DNA of 64,000 nt from positions 4,945,501-5,009,500 of the forward strand of contig NC_135549.1 of NCBI RefSeq assembly GCF_964340395.1. The letters are read 5' to 3'. Under the pieces are notes generated by a model. That model saw only the letters and a program-made list of their open reading frames with translations, was not told the DNA's origin and did no database searches. This document shows positions 1 through 14,100 of this stretch, one piece after another; positions within the stretch are counted from its first letter, which is position 1, and the number at the start of each line of letters is the position of its first letter. The position numbers and the translations under genes were made by a program. Source of the DNA: Glandiceps talaboti (Eukaryota > Hemichordata > Enteropneusta > Spengelidae).

Positions 1-681
1 GATGTAACACAAGCATATTTTTGGTACATATAAATTAAAGGTCCAGCTCTTTGATGAAAACAATCCTATCTCTAATCTGTATATACCAATGGTTTGAGGT
101 AAAAACTGTATTGAATAACAATAACATTTTGAAAACAGATATGCACAACATCAACATAAATAACAGTGTGTGACTTTCACACAATTTTATAAAAATGTTT
201 GATGAACAATGGTGATATTGGAATCTCATTCAGGTTATGGTTATTAAGTGCTAAAATGCATTTTAAAAAACCACATTATATTCGTAATCAGAGTTGTGTT
301 TCAAAAGGACCGAATTGTTGAACTGTACTGTATGTACATGTACATCTGTATGTATTGTATGCATAGTCTATATTTTCATGTAGCAAGCAACCTGCCTCAA
401 ATATATCTGAATGTCAGAAAGAAAAGTCAACCTGTCTAATGTTTTTACATTTGATAACAAATTTACATCAATTATGAGAAATTCTACAGGATCGAGCCAC
501 TCAATATTTGGATAAATTGTATCTTATAAGGGCTTGGTAATATAACCAGTATGAATTGTACAATAAAAGAATGATTCGAGTTGAAAATGATTTTAAAATT
601 ATTGCCCACTTAGTGGCAGTTGTGGGTGTCTAGTTTTAGGTTGTATAAAGGCAACATAAGTTGCGAACACATGTAAATGAT

Positions 682-3600
682 TTAGTACTTACTGCCTGCA
701 GTATGTGGTCTTGATGGTAGAAATTGACTAAAATCAGTTTCATAGTCATAAACCTGTGTTTGTAATTCATCTACACGCTGGAAGGCATCTAGTTTCATAG
801 ATCTTTCATGATGCAATTGTTTCTTCATCTGATCAATATCTTTCTTGGTTTTACTCTGTGTTATGTGATTCATTTTGAGGTTCTTTTCTTGTTCATATGA
901 CATCACTTTCAGACGTACATCTTTGTCTTCTAGCTGTTCCACCTGAGGAAAAAAATCATCAAAACTTCAGTATAGTTTAAATAGATACTGTGTCTCTTGA
1001 CTGGTTTATTAATAGTATTCAAAATCCTGAAAGATTATCAAAAAATGTCACATTTCTATTTTAAGTATTTTTAATTTGTTACAGCTCCATGTGAAAGTTT
1101 GAATCAAGTCATTTGATGGACTGTAAGTAAGATATGTCCTGTCACTCTCCCTTCACCGGTCAAAGGGGTTGACCAAAGTGTGAGGGTGCCCCGTCATGGT
1201 CTACCTTGCAGACTAGAGGTTTGGTAGTAACATTGTGCTGTCTAATTGAAACTCCATAGTCACTCTGGTTTGGTAGTAACATCGTGCTGTCTAATTGAAA
1301 CTCTATAGTCACTCTGGTTTCGTAGTAACATTGTGCTGTCTAATTGAAACTCTATAGTCACTCTGGTTTGGTAGTAACATCGTGCTGTCTAATTGAAACT
1401 CTATAGTCACTCTGGTTTGGTAGTAACATCGTGCTGTCTAATTGAAACTCTATAGTCACTCTGGTTTGGTAGTAACATCGTGCTGTCTAATTGAAACTCT
1501 ATAGTCACTCTGGTTTGGTAGTAACATTGTGCTGTCTAATTGAAACTCTATAGTCACTCTGGTTTGGTAGTAACATCGTGCTGTCTAATTGAAACTCTAT
1601 AGTCACTCTGGTTTGGTAGTAACATCATGCTGTCTAATTGAAACTCTATAGTCACTCTGGTTTGGTAGTAACATTGTGCTGTCTAATTGAAACTCTATAG
1701 TCACTCTGGTTTGGTAGTAACATCGTGCTGTCTAATTGAAACTCTATAGTCACTCTGGTTTGGTAGTAACATTGTGCTGTCTAATTGAAACTCTATAGTC
1801 ACTCTGGATTGGTAGTAACATTGTGCTGTCTAATTGAAACTCTATAGTCACTCTGGTTTGGTAGTAACATTGTGCTGTCTAATTGAAACTCTATAGTCAC
1901 TCTGGATTGGTAGTAACATCGAGTTGTCTAATTGAAACTCTGTAGTCACTCTTGTTGGTAGTAAATCTAACTATTATCCTACAACTTACAAGCAGTCTTC
2001 CCTACATCTACAACTCATCATACTTACCAGTTTCTCTAGATTAGATGCTCTGGCTTGCTCCAGTTGTTTGGCACTTCTGGCTTCCTGCACAGCTTTGTGT
2101 TCTAACTCCTTTTTCAGTTTCATCTGTCAAATATAAGCATTAGTAGCTATTACAAGCTGATTTCTGATTTCAGTTAAATTGTCATTCACACCACAGTCAT
2201 AAATACTGTATTTGACTGTTTAGTTCTGACTCTAGAGTACGTTGAAATAGATATTAGGCTGAACTTAGAAGTGTCACCATCAACATAAACTACAAGATAG
2301 TAGTTTAGTTTTCTAGATATTTGTGAGTAAGTAAAAAGTCTTCAACTTTTAGATAGATTTACATATTCTTCTTAAAGACACTTATATGTTATTCCCCAAG
2401 GGAAAATACGAGTGACCTAAAGGGTCTTTGTGACTACGAGTCAATAGGCGAGTAGTGACAACCCTTAGGTCATGCATATTTTCCGGCAGAATGAAGAAAG
2501 ATATTGGAGAATAACATAATTATACGATGTATGCCAGTATTATCAAAGAAAAATTTGGGAAAGTAATGACAATTTTGAATGTTTTGACTCATATTTCGAA
2601 CACACCTGAACCAGTGAAGTAGCTAAGACACGTGTTGTCTTGACATAGATGCACGTTGTTGTGATGTAGAACAACCACAGTATGTATTCATTGTTTTTTG
2701 TTGAATCTGGCTCATGCATGGTATAATATACAATATGGTTCCCTACTGTTATTGCACTGTGAGAATAATAGCATAAACACCAGCACAAAAACATGATTTA
2801 ATCAGAAATCACTTGGAGTTGAGAATTGATCTCATCTCATCTAAGATAAATTACCAGTCAAATTACTAATATCTGTAACATTACCTCCTTTTCTTGTTGC
2901 TTCTGGATACCCTCCCTCTCCCTCTCAGAGTTAGCTAAGGCTTTCTTCAAAGCTACTAGCTGTTGTCGTAGTAAGATGACCTCCTCATCTGCCATCATGG
3001 TTATTTCTAGGTAGTCTTTCTTACATCTGTCAGCTTCTTGTCTCAGATTATACACCTAGTACAAAGCAACACATAGCCTTCAAAAGTATGTCTAACTGTT
3101 AGCATCTGTGTTGTAACTGTTAGTTAGCTACTTTGTTTGTTTGTTTGCTTGTTTATTTGTTTGTATGATTGACATCATAGCCTTGTCCCTATGAATCACA
3201 GCTGAGGAGTGACTAAAACTCTGAATTTGAAAGTATTTTCTGATTTTTAAAACTGAGAATTTTAGATATTCCACTTTTAAAAGAATCTATTCTATTTGGA
3301 ACTCCCTGTCATTTAATATTTCAATTGTCATTGTACAAAATCCCTGTACCTGGGTGTCAGCCTGTCATTGTACAAAATCCCTATACCTGGGTGTCAGTTT
3401 GTCATTGTACAAAATCCCTGTACCTGGATGTCAGTCTGTCATTGCACAAAATCCCTGCACCTGGGTGTCAGTCTGTCATTGTACAAAATCCCTGTACCTG
3501 GGTGTCAGTTTGTCATTGTACAAAATCCCTGTACCTGGGTGTCAGTCTGTCATTGTACAAAATCCCTGTACCTTGGTGTCAGTTTGTCATTGTACAAAAT

Positions 3601-5081
3601 CCCTGTACCTGGGTGTCAGTCTGTCATTGTACAAAATCCCTGTACCTGGGTGTCAGTCTGTCATTGTACAAAATCCCTGTACCTTGGTGTCAGTTTGTCA
3701 TTGTACAAAATCCCTGTACCTGGGTGTCAGTTTGTCATTGTACAAAATCCCTGTACCTGGGTGTCAGTTTGTCATTGTACAAAATCCCTGCACCTGGGTG
3801 TCAGTTTGTCATTGTACAAAGTGTCATTTAATGTAATTGTAGGCGTTTCCATTTATCTTGTATTGTATCTGGAGTTTTTGCCAGTTGTCTTTTATTTCTA
3901 TGTCCATTTGTTTTGGGGTCCACGTTTATAGGTGTTTGTCATCTGTGTGGACTGTCTGACTTTTGTCAAATAAATAAATAAAATAAATAATAACATCATC
4001 GGATTGCTTATGGGTTATATCTTGATACCAGGTTAGTGGTTCAGTTAATTGCAAACGGTGCTCCAGTAAGTACAATACCGTGAATACCTTATAAATATGC
4101 AGAATAAACTACGTCCAAATGCATATAAACTCAGCTTAAGCCCCTTAAATCGATCATCACTTTAGTGACACAATGTTGCAGTTACACTCAAGCAGCCAGA
4201 CTCACAAATAGTATTTTCAAATTATTATGATGTTGCACAGACAACTATGATTGTCGTGAATTACATTTATTGATTCATATTTTGTGTTATACGTTGTTGT
4301 TAACATTGTTGCCATTTCTGATGAACTCATTATATAGTCATACTTCATACATAATCAACCAATCAGCACGCAGCACGCCGATAAGACAGACGATCAAATC
4401 GAAATTTCTTGTGTGATGTAAGTTTCAGTTACAAGTTGGAGTGCGCGTGCATTCTTGTGTGATGTAAGTTTCAGTTACAAGTTGGAGTGTGCGTGCATAT
4501 AAAGAACAGAGTTCCCAGTGTATACTACTACTTGCTAGTATTGTCATTTCTATTACTGCTGTTTTCCGAACCCCATTTCTATTGTGAGTCATCCACAATG
4601 ATATTAATTGTAATTTCTGTAAGCAGCAGCTGATTCAAATCTTACCGCATTCTCATAGTACTCCTTTAAGTGTGTTCGTTTCCAATTATTCATTGTTCTC
4701 ATTTTCATAACCAACCTATTCAGAGAGTTATTCTCATGGCGGATTTGTCTCAGTTCCTCAGCTTTACGCAAATTTCTTTGCAGTGTATCTGCCTCTGTAA
4801 AAAAAAGTAAATAATATCATATCTTTTTAGAAACAAGATGTGCACAGTCAAGCAATTTTATACTTATGAACTTATGCATGTAAACCCACACTTTATATAC
4901 ATGCAATGTATACTCAAAAACACACCCACAGAAATCCTTTAAACATATACAGACACATCAACCTAAATACAGATACATACACTAAAACATGTAAATACAG
5001 TTAACACACAAAACACACACATGCAGACACACACATCCGTCAAGCATGCATGCATGCATGCATGTGCGCACACACACACAC

Positions 5082-5146
<65 letters not shown>

Positions 5147-8100
5147 TACACATAGTATTACACATACTTACCTTCCATTCCTCCTGGTTGGGATTTCAGC
5201 TTACTCATAGTATCTACAGCTTCTCTTCTGACATCACCAACACTGGTAAACATATCATCATATAGTTGTTTCCTATGCAAGAGGGGCAATAATTTCACCA
5301 TTAACCAAATCATTTTTTTCAATTCAGAGCCAGAAAACAAAATACAGACTTATATGTAAGGGCAGCTCCATCTGTCAAGAAATGGTTACCTTTCAATCTA
5401 TTCATAAGTGTATATTGTTTCATCACTAGGTTACTTGTGTCCTTATACACATCGTTCTGTATTCATGGAACAAAGTCACAGCAAATATTCCCTCCCTGAT
5501 TCAGGAAATTGATCAGTCGGTAAAACAAATTGTACTGGACAGACATTCTGCTAAACTTATATCAGTTGAGTTGACATTGTTTGGTATAAGATTACATAAC
5601 ATAAATATCCTCCTACATTCATTCTACATCCATCAAAGCAAATATTGGGTGATAGATTTTAACTTTACCTGAATTCATCGAATCTTGATTTTAGAGTAAA
5701 CGATGTAGAGAAGAGATTCTGAACAAGACCATTGTATTCATCTTTGACAGACTCCCTTACATCACGTTCCATAGTCAGGGCTTGCTCTCTCATCTCAGCA
5801 ATCTTGGCTCGTAAAGATGTGATCTCTGGATGAATTGAAATATTATCAGACAATGTATACTATCATCAGTGTGATTGAATAGTTTCAACCTTATGCTTTG
5901 AATTTGAATTCATTTCCATATATGGCTTGAGGGGAGAGTATATGAACGTAGAACAGTGGACTGACTATTCAAAAGATATACATGTATAATAGTAATCAAG
6001 CTAGGGTTCAGAATAGGTTCGGTAAGGGCTACAGTGACAGGAATAGGGTGAGAACTCTAACATATTCAAATTTCATGAATGCCTACAGTTTGACATGTTC
6101 TTGTGAGTTAGGTTTATCATGCCATTTAGTACGAAGGAAGTCACTTGGTTTTAACCTATTTAACACGATGTGTTTTCAGTGGTTAGCTAATGAGAGGAAC
6201 TTGTTAAAAACATCAAATAACCAATATTACTCCTTCTGTTCAACATTATACAGCAACTATCTGTTGTCATTGAAGTACATTATAGTTGTAAATAGTGATC
6301 ACTTTCAAATTGTTAGCCTACAACAAGACTTACCAAGTATAAGTTCATGACTTCTGTCTGCCAACTGACATTGAACTTCAACAAAGGCAGAAGAATTTCC
6401 ATTTTTGGATGTCTCCTTTAATTGTTTGATTTCCTGTAAACACAAATAGTTTATAGAATAGTTCACGGTATGCTGCTTATCAAAATTAGTTCAACTATCA
6501 ACTATATGGCAATATTAAAGTGTGCATCTTTTTTCTTTCTTTTTTTTTTTTGGGGGGGGGGGGGGGGGGGATGGGCAGAATATGTGATTATGTTTCCACT
6601 ATCAAAACTTGGCTTGAAAAGTACTATCATGTCATTTCAAAATAATTTATTCATTTTAAACAGTATTTGGACACAACGTTCCAATCATCACTTTTAAGAA
6701 TTTAGCTCTCCAGACTTGTAGAAACGCCCCTTAACATGCAACCACACCCATGACACACACAACACCCACATACCCCCCCCCCCCACATACACTACACATT
6801 TAGTTTGTAAGTGACAAACAGAATCTGACATGTTTTTATCTTACCTGCTCCCTTTGATAAAGAAGTTGGTGATGATGTCGTAATAAGTTCTCATAATACA
6901 TGGAATAAGACTCAAAGTTACTCCGTTCTCTCTGCATCACCATATTAGCCAGCAAAGATAAAGATTTGTTGAGTGTTTCCTGTAAACAAGATAAAGACTC
7001 AAAGTTACTCTGTTCTCTCTGCATCACCATATTAGCCAGTCATGTTAACAAAATCAAGTTGGATACACCTGTATTATCAAACAGCTAAAATTTGGTGTTA
7101 TGATTTGCCGTGATATTTTACAAAACAATTTCAGTAACTGTTTTCTTGTAACGTTTTGAATTTTTTGTATGTTTGATGCCATACACATTTTAAATTCTTA
7201 AGTACTGTTACATAATATACCAATCATGTGACTTACCCTCTTTATGATAATTTCATCCTCCGATGACTTGGCTTCTGACATCAAAAGTCGACTGAAGTCT
7301 TCAGCTATATGAGGTTTAGCTATTGTCATTCTTTCATTCATAACCTGTAAATGTTAATGATATTAAATATTAAAATGCAACTTTTTTTCAGAAATGTTCT
7401 CAAAGAGCTAAAATAATATTTTACTGTTCATTGATAAACACGATTGTATCCAACTGTAAGACAGTTACATGTTACAAAAATATATTGAAATTTGTGGACA
7501 TTATATGCAAATGATATACATGTGTATATAATTATGCAAATGAGTGGCATTTTGAGTGATCATTTTCAATCCAATTTCAAAGTGGTGATAATTTTCCTGG
7601 ATCTTAATGAAAGTAAGACACATCACAATTATAGACTTCATATCTATGTTGTACTTACAGGTTTCTTCCACAAGTCTGTTGGTAGATTGCCTTCTTCCCT
7701 AGCTTTCTCTGAGACAACCAGAGTGTGTTCTTTAGCAATCTTCCTGCGTAGTTCATAAACCATGTGAGCCTCTAGACTATCTAGTAAGCGGATCAATTGT
7801 TTAGCTCTCACTTCCATCTCTGAGGCCCCAGCTGGTGCTATCATGGGTTCATCTTCATTGATCATTCCCTCATACAAATCACCCTGTATTCAAAAAACAA
7901 TATATTGCTCTCATAAATGTCTGTCTATGTTTGATTAGTAGTTGTGATGGTTGAATGGTTAGAATGGCTGACTTGGACTATGCAAGTTGATGTAGTGAGG
8001 TTTGGCACTGAAGTTTGTTTCTGAATTGTTAAAAACTCCACTGATTTTGACCACGATTATTGCTGTGATAAGTGTCATTATGTTGATTAGAAGTTGTGAT

Positions 8101-11100
8101 GATTGAGTGATGACTTCATAATTTTTGTCTTCACATAACCACCATTGTGAAGTGCCTCTGATCAACAGCATTTTGGATTTGGATTCTGATTGCCTATAAT
8201 TATTTGGCAAGATTTAAGCTTCAATGTACACTTATACCTCAGTTTGCCTAGTCATAGACATGGGTACCTGGTAGGACATGACTATAATAAGCATTCATTG
8301 ACAAGTATTATTAACACTTTGCAAGATTGACAGTTCCCAGGTTTCACTTACCTTGCCATATTTCCTTGCCATGCTCTTTAACACAGGATAAAGGATTTCC
8401 ACCTTATACAGTTTGCTGTCAACAAAAAACAAAATTCAAGTGTCACAAATTCTGATGATATAATACTTTGGTGATCATATTATTATGCTATGTTATGAGT
8501 GATGACTATTGACTGTATTTGAAATGGATTAGTTCCCTGAAATGATGTCAATGTTATTGATCATTGCCTGGGATTGAAGTCTGAAAATGTATTTGTAGAT
8601 ACAAATTAGTCTAAACTCGATCTCTGTATTTTAAGGGAGGTCATTTTCATTATCACATATTCCAGTTTTCAGAAAGACAAAGTAATTGTATAGTTTGGTC
8701 ACTAGGAGTGCTGTTCTGAAGCAGCCATTAGGACAGAAGTGAGGGCGAGTTATTTGAGGCTCATTTTGTTAATGGTTTCACGTAATGCTATGTGATTTTA
8801 CCCATCAATTCTTCTCGACATGTGACATTGTACTAACATTGTACAAACCTTGTGACACTTTTTTGCAAGGTGGGTATTACTGGAATATAGCGTATTGACA
8901 GTAAATAGACCAAAAACTTTCATTGGTAAATAAAGTATACTGACAATAGCTGAGACAACATAATTATGGGTTGAATTCAGTTATAGCTGACAGCTGACCA
9001 GTTGACTGTGTACTTTGTTATTCTTGGATCCATAAAAATACAAAAAAATTCATTATTATCACCAGCAGTGTGTGAACTTAAGGGAAAATGACTACTGGTC
9101 ATAAGGACCGACATGTAGCAAATGCTGCTGGTCCTTAAGGAAAACTGCTGGTCCATACTCAATGCAGTTCACGTTCACGACCTGTATCTACACCCCCCCC
9201 CCCCCATTTACAGATTAAATGATTTTGAACTTTAATATGATACAACATATCTTTAGATATAAAAGTAAAAGAGAGTACAACGAATTGTTCACTATCCACT
9301 ATTATTTCATAAAATTTCCACTCACAGACTCAAAAAATAAATTGGAAGTAAATTTGGGATTCACAACCAACTACTTTTTGACTCTGTGAGTAGAGATTTT
9401 CATTTGTAACTATGAACCCAGAGACTATGAATATTCATTCTCGCATAATCTGTTCCTATAGACTATAGTGGTCTGAGACTGAATGTATTCATTCCACCAT
9501 AGAAATACATATCCATAGATTGTAGATAATATGGGTGAATGAATCAATAAATCTACATTATCTGCAATCTCTAAGAGATCACAGTCCTCTCCTTCCTCTC
9601 TGTACGATTCACTAAATTCTGAATCACATAATCCAAAGTCAGATTCATCGTATGTGGCAACAGCTGATGTAGCTTTCCAACTCTTAGCGAACGTAGACCC
9701 ACAAATTCATCATAGCAGAAGGTTTTGTTGCATAACTATCCCTCTTGAAAACTGTGTATTTGCTTTATTTCAATTTCCATCCACAGTGACACGGAGCGGT
9801 TTCGTCTTCCTTCAGTCTTTACAAATATCAGAAGCCCCCCCTCCCCCATAAAGCCCTACCCGTATACCCTACCGTGGTGTATTGAGTATCGTCACTGGTT
9901 GTTTGTGTAAGAAATCTGACCATGATGAAGAGAACTATCATGGCTAAACATGTCTTACAGTGCGAGTTTTTTTTTGACGTGGGAACGTGATATGGTAACT
10001 GTACTGTAATGTGTCATCCACTATGTACCCGTGTTTGGCATGATGCAGTAATTTTCCAGATACAACAATGGCAACAAAAATGATACATTTCTAAGTTTAT
10101 ATGTTGATTACAACATGACAGGGCGTACATGATCATATGCATCAAATTGAAAGCAATCAGACTACGCATTTTTTACTGTTTTTACAACAACAAAAAACCT
10201 ATCGTACTGAAGATATTTTACGAAGTGTACCTGCCTTCTTTATTAGTTAAAACGCCATTTTCAGGGTAGTTTATATGTTTCGGTCAGTTTGTTTTGATCA
10301 TGGCCACACACATGGGGAAATCCGGTAAATTGATCGGGAAACCCGCTAACATTTACCGGCTTTAATACCAGCCTTTTAAAAAACAGTGTCTGTTTCGTCT
10401 TCTTCTTCGGAAGCTCATTAAATATCGCCACATACTTTATAAATACAACGTGGAACTGTCTCAAACACGTTAAACGTTTCATACACTTCGAACGGTAAAC
10501 CTTACAACAATGATTAAATGATTACGATATCATGGCGGAAAAAGACGCATGCGCTGAATGCGTAAAATGAGTCTGAATGTCTAAGACGTTCTGATTAGAC
10601 AAGACAAAAATAATTAGAGAAATTCAGCCAATCATGTGTTTGCTAACATAATTTCATAAAGTAAATGCTGTATGTTACGTCATATGTAGACATGATATCA
10701 ACATTGACAACAACACGAAGCGAGCTAGCTCTGTGTTGCTTGACTTGAACGAGATGTCGAGAGTAAAATAGATAACACAAGATCAGATTCATGTAGGTGA
10801 AATTGGATATATCTTTGAATAAATGTTATTATTTACTCCAAATTTCAGTTGGTCATAAGGACCGATACGTTGATGTAATTCTGAAAACCTGTCGGTCCGA
10901 ACGGAAATCTGTTGGTCTCGGGCCGAAGGACCGGCGTTAATTTCGCACGCTGATCACCAGACTTGGCTACAAGATATCAGACAGAATACAGATCTATATA
11001 CATGTACATCTTACCAGTACTGTTTGTATAATGTTGGCGTAGAAATTTCTTCAGCTCCAAGTTTTCTTTTTGCCCAGTCTTTCTTAAACACTTCAAGAAC

Positions 11101-14100
11101 CTTCCACAGAATGAGGAATTTCTTGAGTAACCCAAAGGCAACGATTGGTTCCTTGCTTCGTGATATTGGCTTCCTTTCTACCACTGCAACTAAAATATAC
11201 ATGAAAGAACACATTATTTGTCAGGTGAGTCAGAAATTCATTGTTCTGTATTTAATTTTAATTTAGTTTTTTTTTTAAATGCATGATGCCATATTTGTTA
11301 AAAATTGGGTTGTCTGTGAAATTATCAGAGTTTATTACCCTTTGATTCCCAGGCTGGTGATAACAGGTGGACAAGCAATGTCAAGTAAATTTGGCATATT
11401 ATGTAGTCAGATACCATGGATTTTCATTCCTCAAACCCCCAAAAAATCTACGCCTTAACAATTTTTTTCCTCAAAATTTGGTATTGAAGATTTATCAACA
11501 TTCCAAATGTACATTTATCAGTTTATTAGTCAAAAGCAAAGACTAACTCACATGAATGAATTGATTCTCGTTCTTCCGGAATCTTTTCCTCAGTTTTGGT
11601 CTTGGCATTGCCCTTGTCTGTACTGCTTTCATCATCACTCTCGCAATCCATATTGTAAAGTTCATCTGGCTGGCAAGTTTGTAGGACATCTTCCATGAGT
11701 AGAGACACTCCAAGTATTTCACCATTAGCAACGTGACGGTCGACATCTTTCAACCCCGCCAAACACAGCTGCATGTTGTACTCTATTTTACGAAACTCCC
11801 AGAATTGTGTAGGAAATGGTCCTCTCCTGTTGAAACAAAATATAACATGAAAAAACACTCAGGAATGTGTGTCAGATGGAAGTGGTTAACAAGCAAATAA
11901 CATTTGAAATTTTTTCAACTCAAGGAGCAAAAGTCTTTTCCCATTGAACAACATACATTTACAATACTCAACATTTTGCTCTGGAAATTGCCCACTTATA
12001 TATTTCTATGAAAGAATTACAACCACATACTTTGAAGAAGAAAAAGAAGTGTGTGATTAATTACAAAGACTTGTAGAATTGTGTGGACCTTGCCTTCTTC
12101 CAATGAACGCATCTGATCAATAATTGGGCCATGTTTAAATGACACTGGGCCTTTGATTAATATGGGATCATTATCCTAACAATCATTTTATCAATTACAC
12201 AGCCTATACTTAAACAGTTAGCCTTGATGTTACCATCCAGTACTTGTCACTCTTGTTTCGAAAATGTGCTAAGTATACAACATACATATTTTGATGTTCT
12301 TCAGTCTTGGCTGATATTTTATACATACATGTATGTAACCCATAAACTGTGTTACTGGTACAGACATCCACTGAGAAGCACAATGCCGTCTGAATCAGAC
12401 CTAAACTCCCACAAAAAACTTCTCACATCCTTACCTTCCAAGAAAAGCTCTCCAAGGCACTAACTGTTGGGCAGACAAGTCTCTAGCTTCTAGTGGTTCA
12501 GGTACGGGTAGATGGCTAGAGTAGACAGTTGGTACTTGTACATTACTTAGATTGGCAAGGGCAAAGTGCATATTATCTGTTACACTTTGGTAGGCTTTGA
12601 CATTCCTTGTGGATAGATATGTATCACACATGGCATGACGTACTGAAGTATCAAATTCCAGGAACATAACGTCACGACGCAAAGTCAGGTAATCACACAC
12701 CTAAAACAAAGATAATCAATTAACATTAGATTTGTGAATAAAATAGCTAGAAAACTTACAAGACAGTAGATTTGTGAATGAATAGAAAACTTTTTTGAAA
12801 ACTTGAAGATTTTTTCTCACCTCTTGAGGATTTGTAGGATCTTCTAGATTATCAATTTGTCTTTGTATTTCTAATAATTCTCCTGAGATCCCTTCTGTAC
12901 CACCCCAGTCTGCAGTCACAAACTCCATTCTCTTGGATCCCATCCTGTCAAACAATACTCACAAATTTAGCAAATGAAAAGTATGCAACATATGTAAATA
13001 ATATACTTTCAATTTGCAAATGCAAACTGTTCCAATTCAAAAATCTTGTAATACCGGTAAGTAGAAAGTCCTACAACAACTTTGTAATTTCTTATACATT
13101 TTGTATAAACAAACAAACTACCTATGATGATGATTGACGCAAACTCACATAAATGTTAAATTGTATCACACAACCGACCAATCACACAACCAACCAATCA
13201 CACAACTGACCAATCACACGACCAACCAATCAATCACACAACCAACCAATCACACAACCAACCCATCACACAACTGACCAATCACACAACCGACCAATCA
13301 ATCACACAACCAATCAATCACACAACCGACCAATCACACAACCGAGTTGAGCCATTGCTCTCCACAAATTCTTTTTTTTTTATACTTGTAAAAAAAACCT
13401 TAGCAGGAAAACTGATAGAAACTATACTATTATGGTACAAGTCTTCTCTGGCTTACCTGGCATGTGAGCTTCCAAGCTTGGAATATGCACATAGATAATG
13501 TAGTATGTCATGGACTGCAGCAACTAGTTGTAATGTTAGTCTCAGAGCTCTTATACAAGTATCATTGTCCAATGTTTTAAACATAATTAATACTTCTGAA
13601 TGATGTGGCACAAACCAGAGATTAAGTAGTGTTGTGCCGTCTGAGGATAGTATTCGTTTTGGTCTTTTGTGAATTGTTCTAGAAATAATACAGAAAGATG
13701 CGTCACTGCATTGCTGATACATTAGGAATTAGAATTTAACCAACGTTAAATGAGAAATAATTGGAACTTTTATAGGCCATTAGCTGTAATTTAACAAGCT
13801 TCCTGCCAGTGCCAAAATTGGGAACACAAACACATCATTACTGATGAGTCACAGACAGACAGCGTATTCAAACTTTCCCTTTATACAAGTAGTTTTTCCT
13901 AACAAGTAAACTATTTCAATGATGTCTTAATTTGTGGATGACCCAATTATTTCTCATGTACATGACTTTATATTTTCAAAAACCACCATAAAAGTGGGAG
14001 GGATGAACTTAAAAGATGAGTAGAAACTTATATTCAAATGAATGAATGACTGGAAGCTTAAGTACTATAATTGTGTCTTTTACCTGGGATCAGTTTCAAG

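Larger units (their letters stand above)
682..8415 (-). other. CCDC162: CCDC162-like gene, coding exons 33-43 (aa 1677-2198), C-terminal coiled coil
   Basis: Exons: 8352-8415, 7659-7883, 7237-7344, 6845-6979, 6334-6433, 5669-5825, 5172-5272, 4646-4794, 2885-3055, 2028-2123, 682-942. Exons 36-43 are rich in Glu, Lys, Gln, Arg and Leu with heptad spacing (LRQQLVALKKALANSERERE in exon 41; KLKKELEHKAVQEARSAKQ in exon 42), a long coiled coil. The last exon reads through SRPHTAGSKY to TAA at 682-684. A strong alternative donor (GGCA|GTAAGT) overlaps that end at about 690, so another transcript form could continue to an exon outside the window. I see no AATAAA on the minus strand between 1 and 682. 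Confidence 0.78.

Noticed and set aside
1-640. Search for a further 3' exon of the CCDC162-like gene
   Set aside because: Only AT-rich sequence without a convincing acceptor plus open frame; no exon called.
3325-3931. Three overlapping plus-strand ORFs of 160-187 codons
   Set aside because: They are the three frames of a 37-bp minisatellite and encode the same repeated pattern; no gene.
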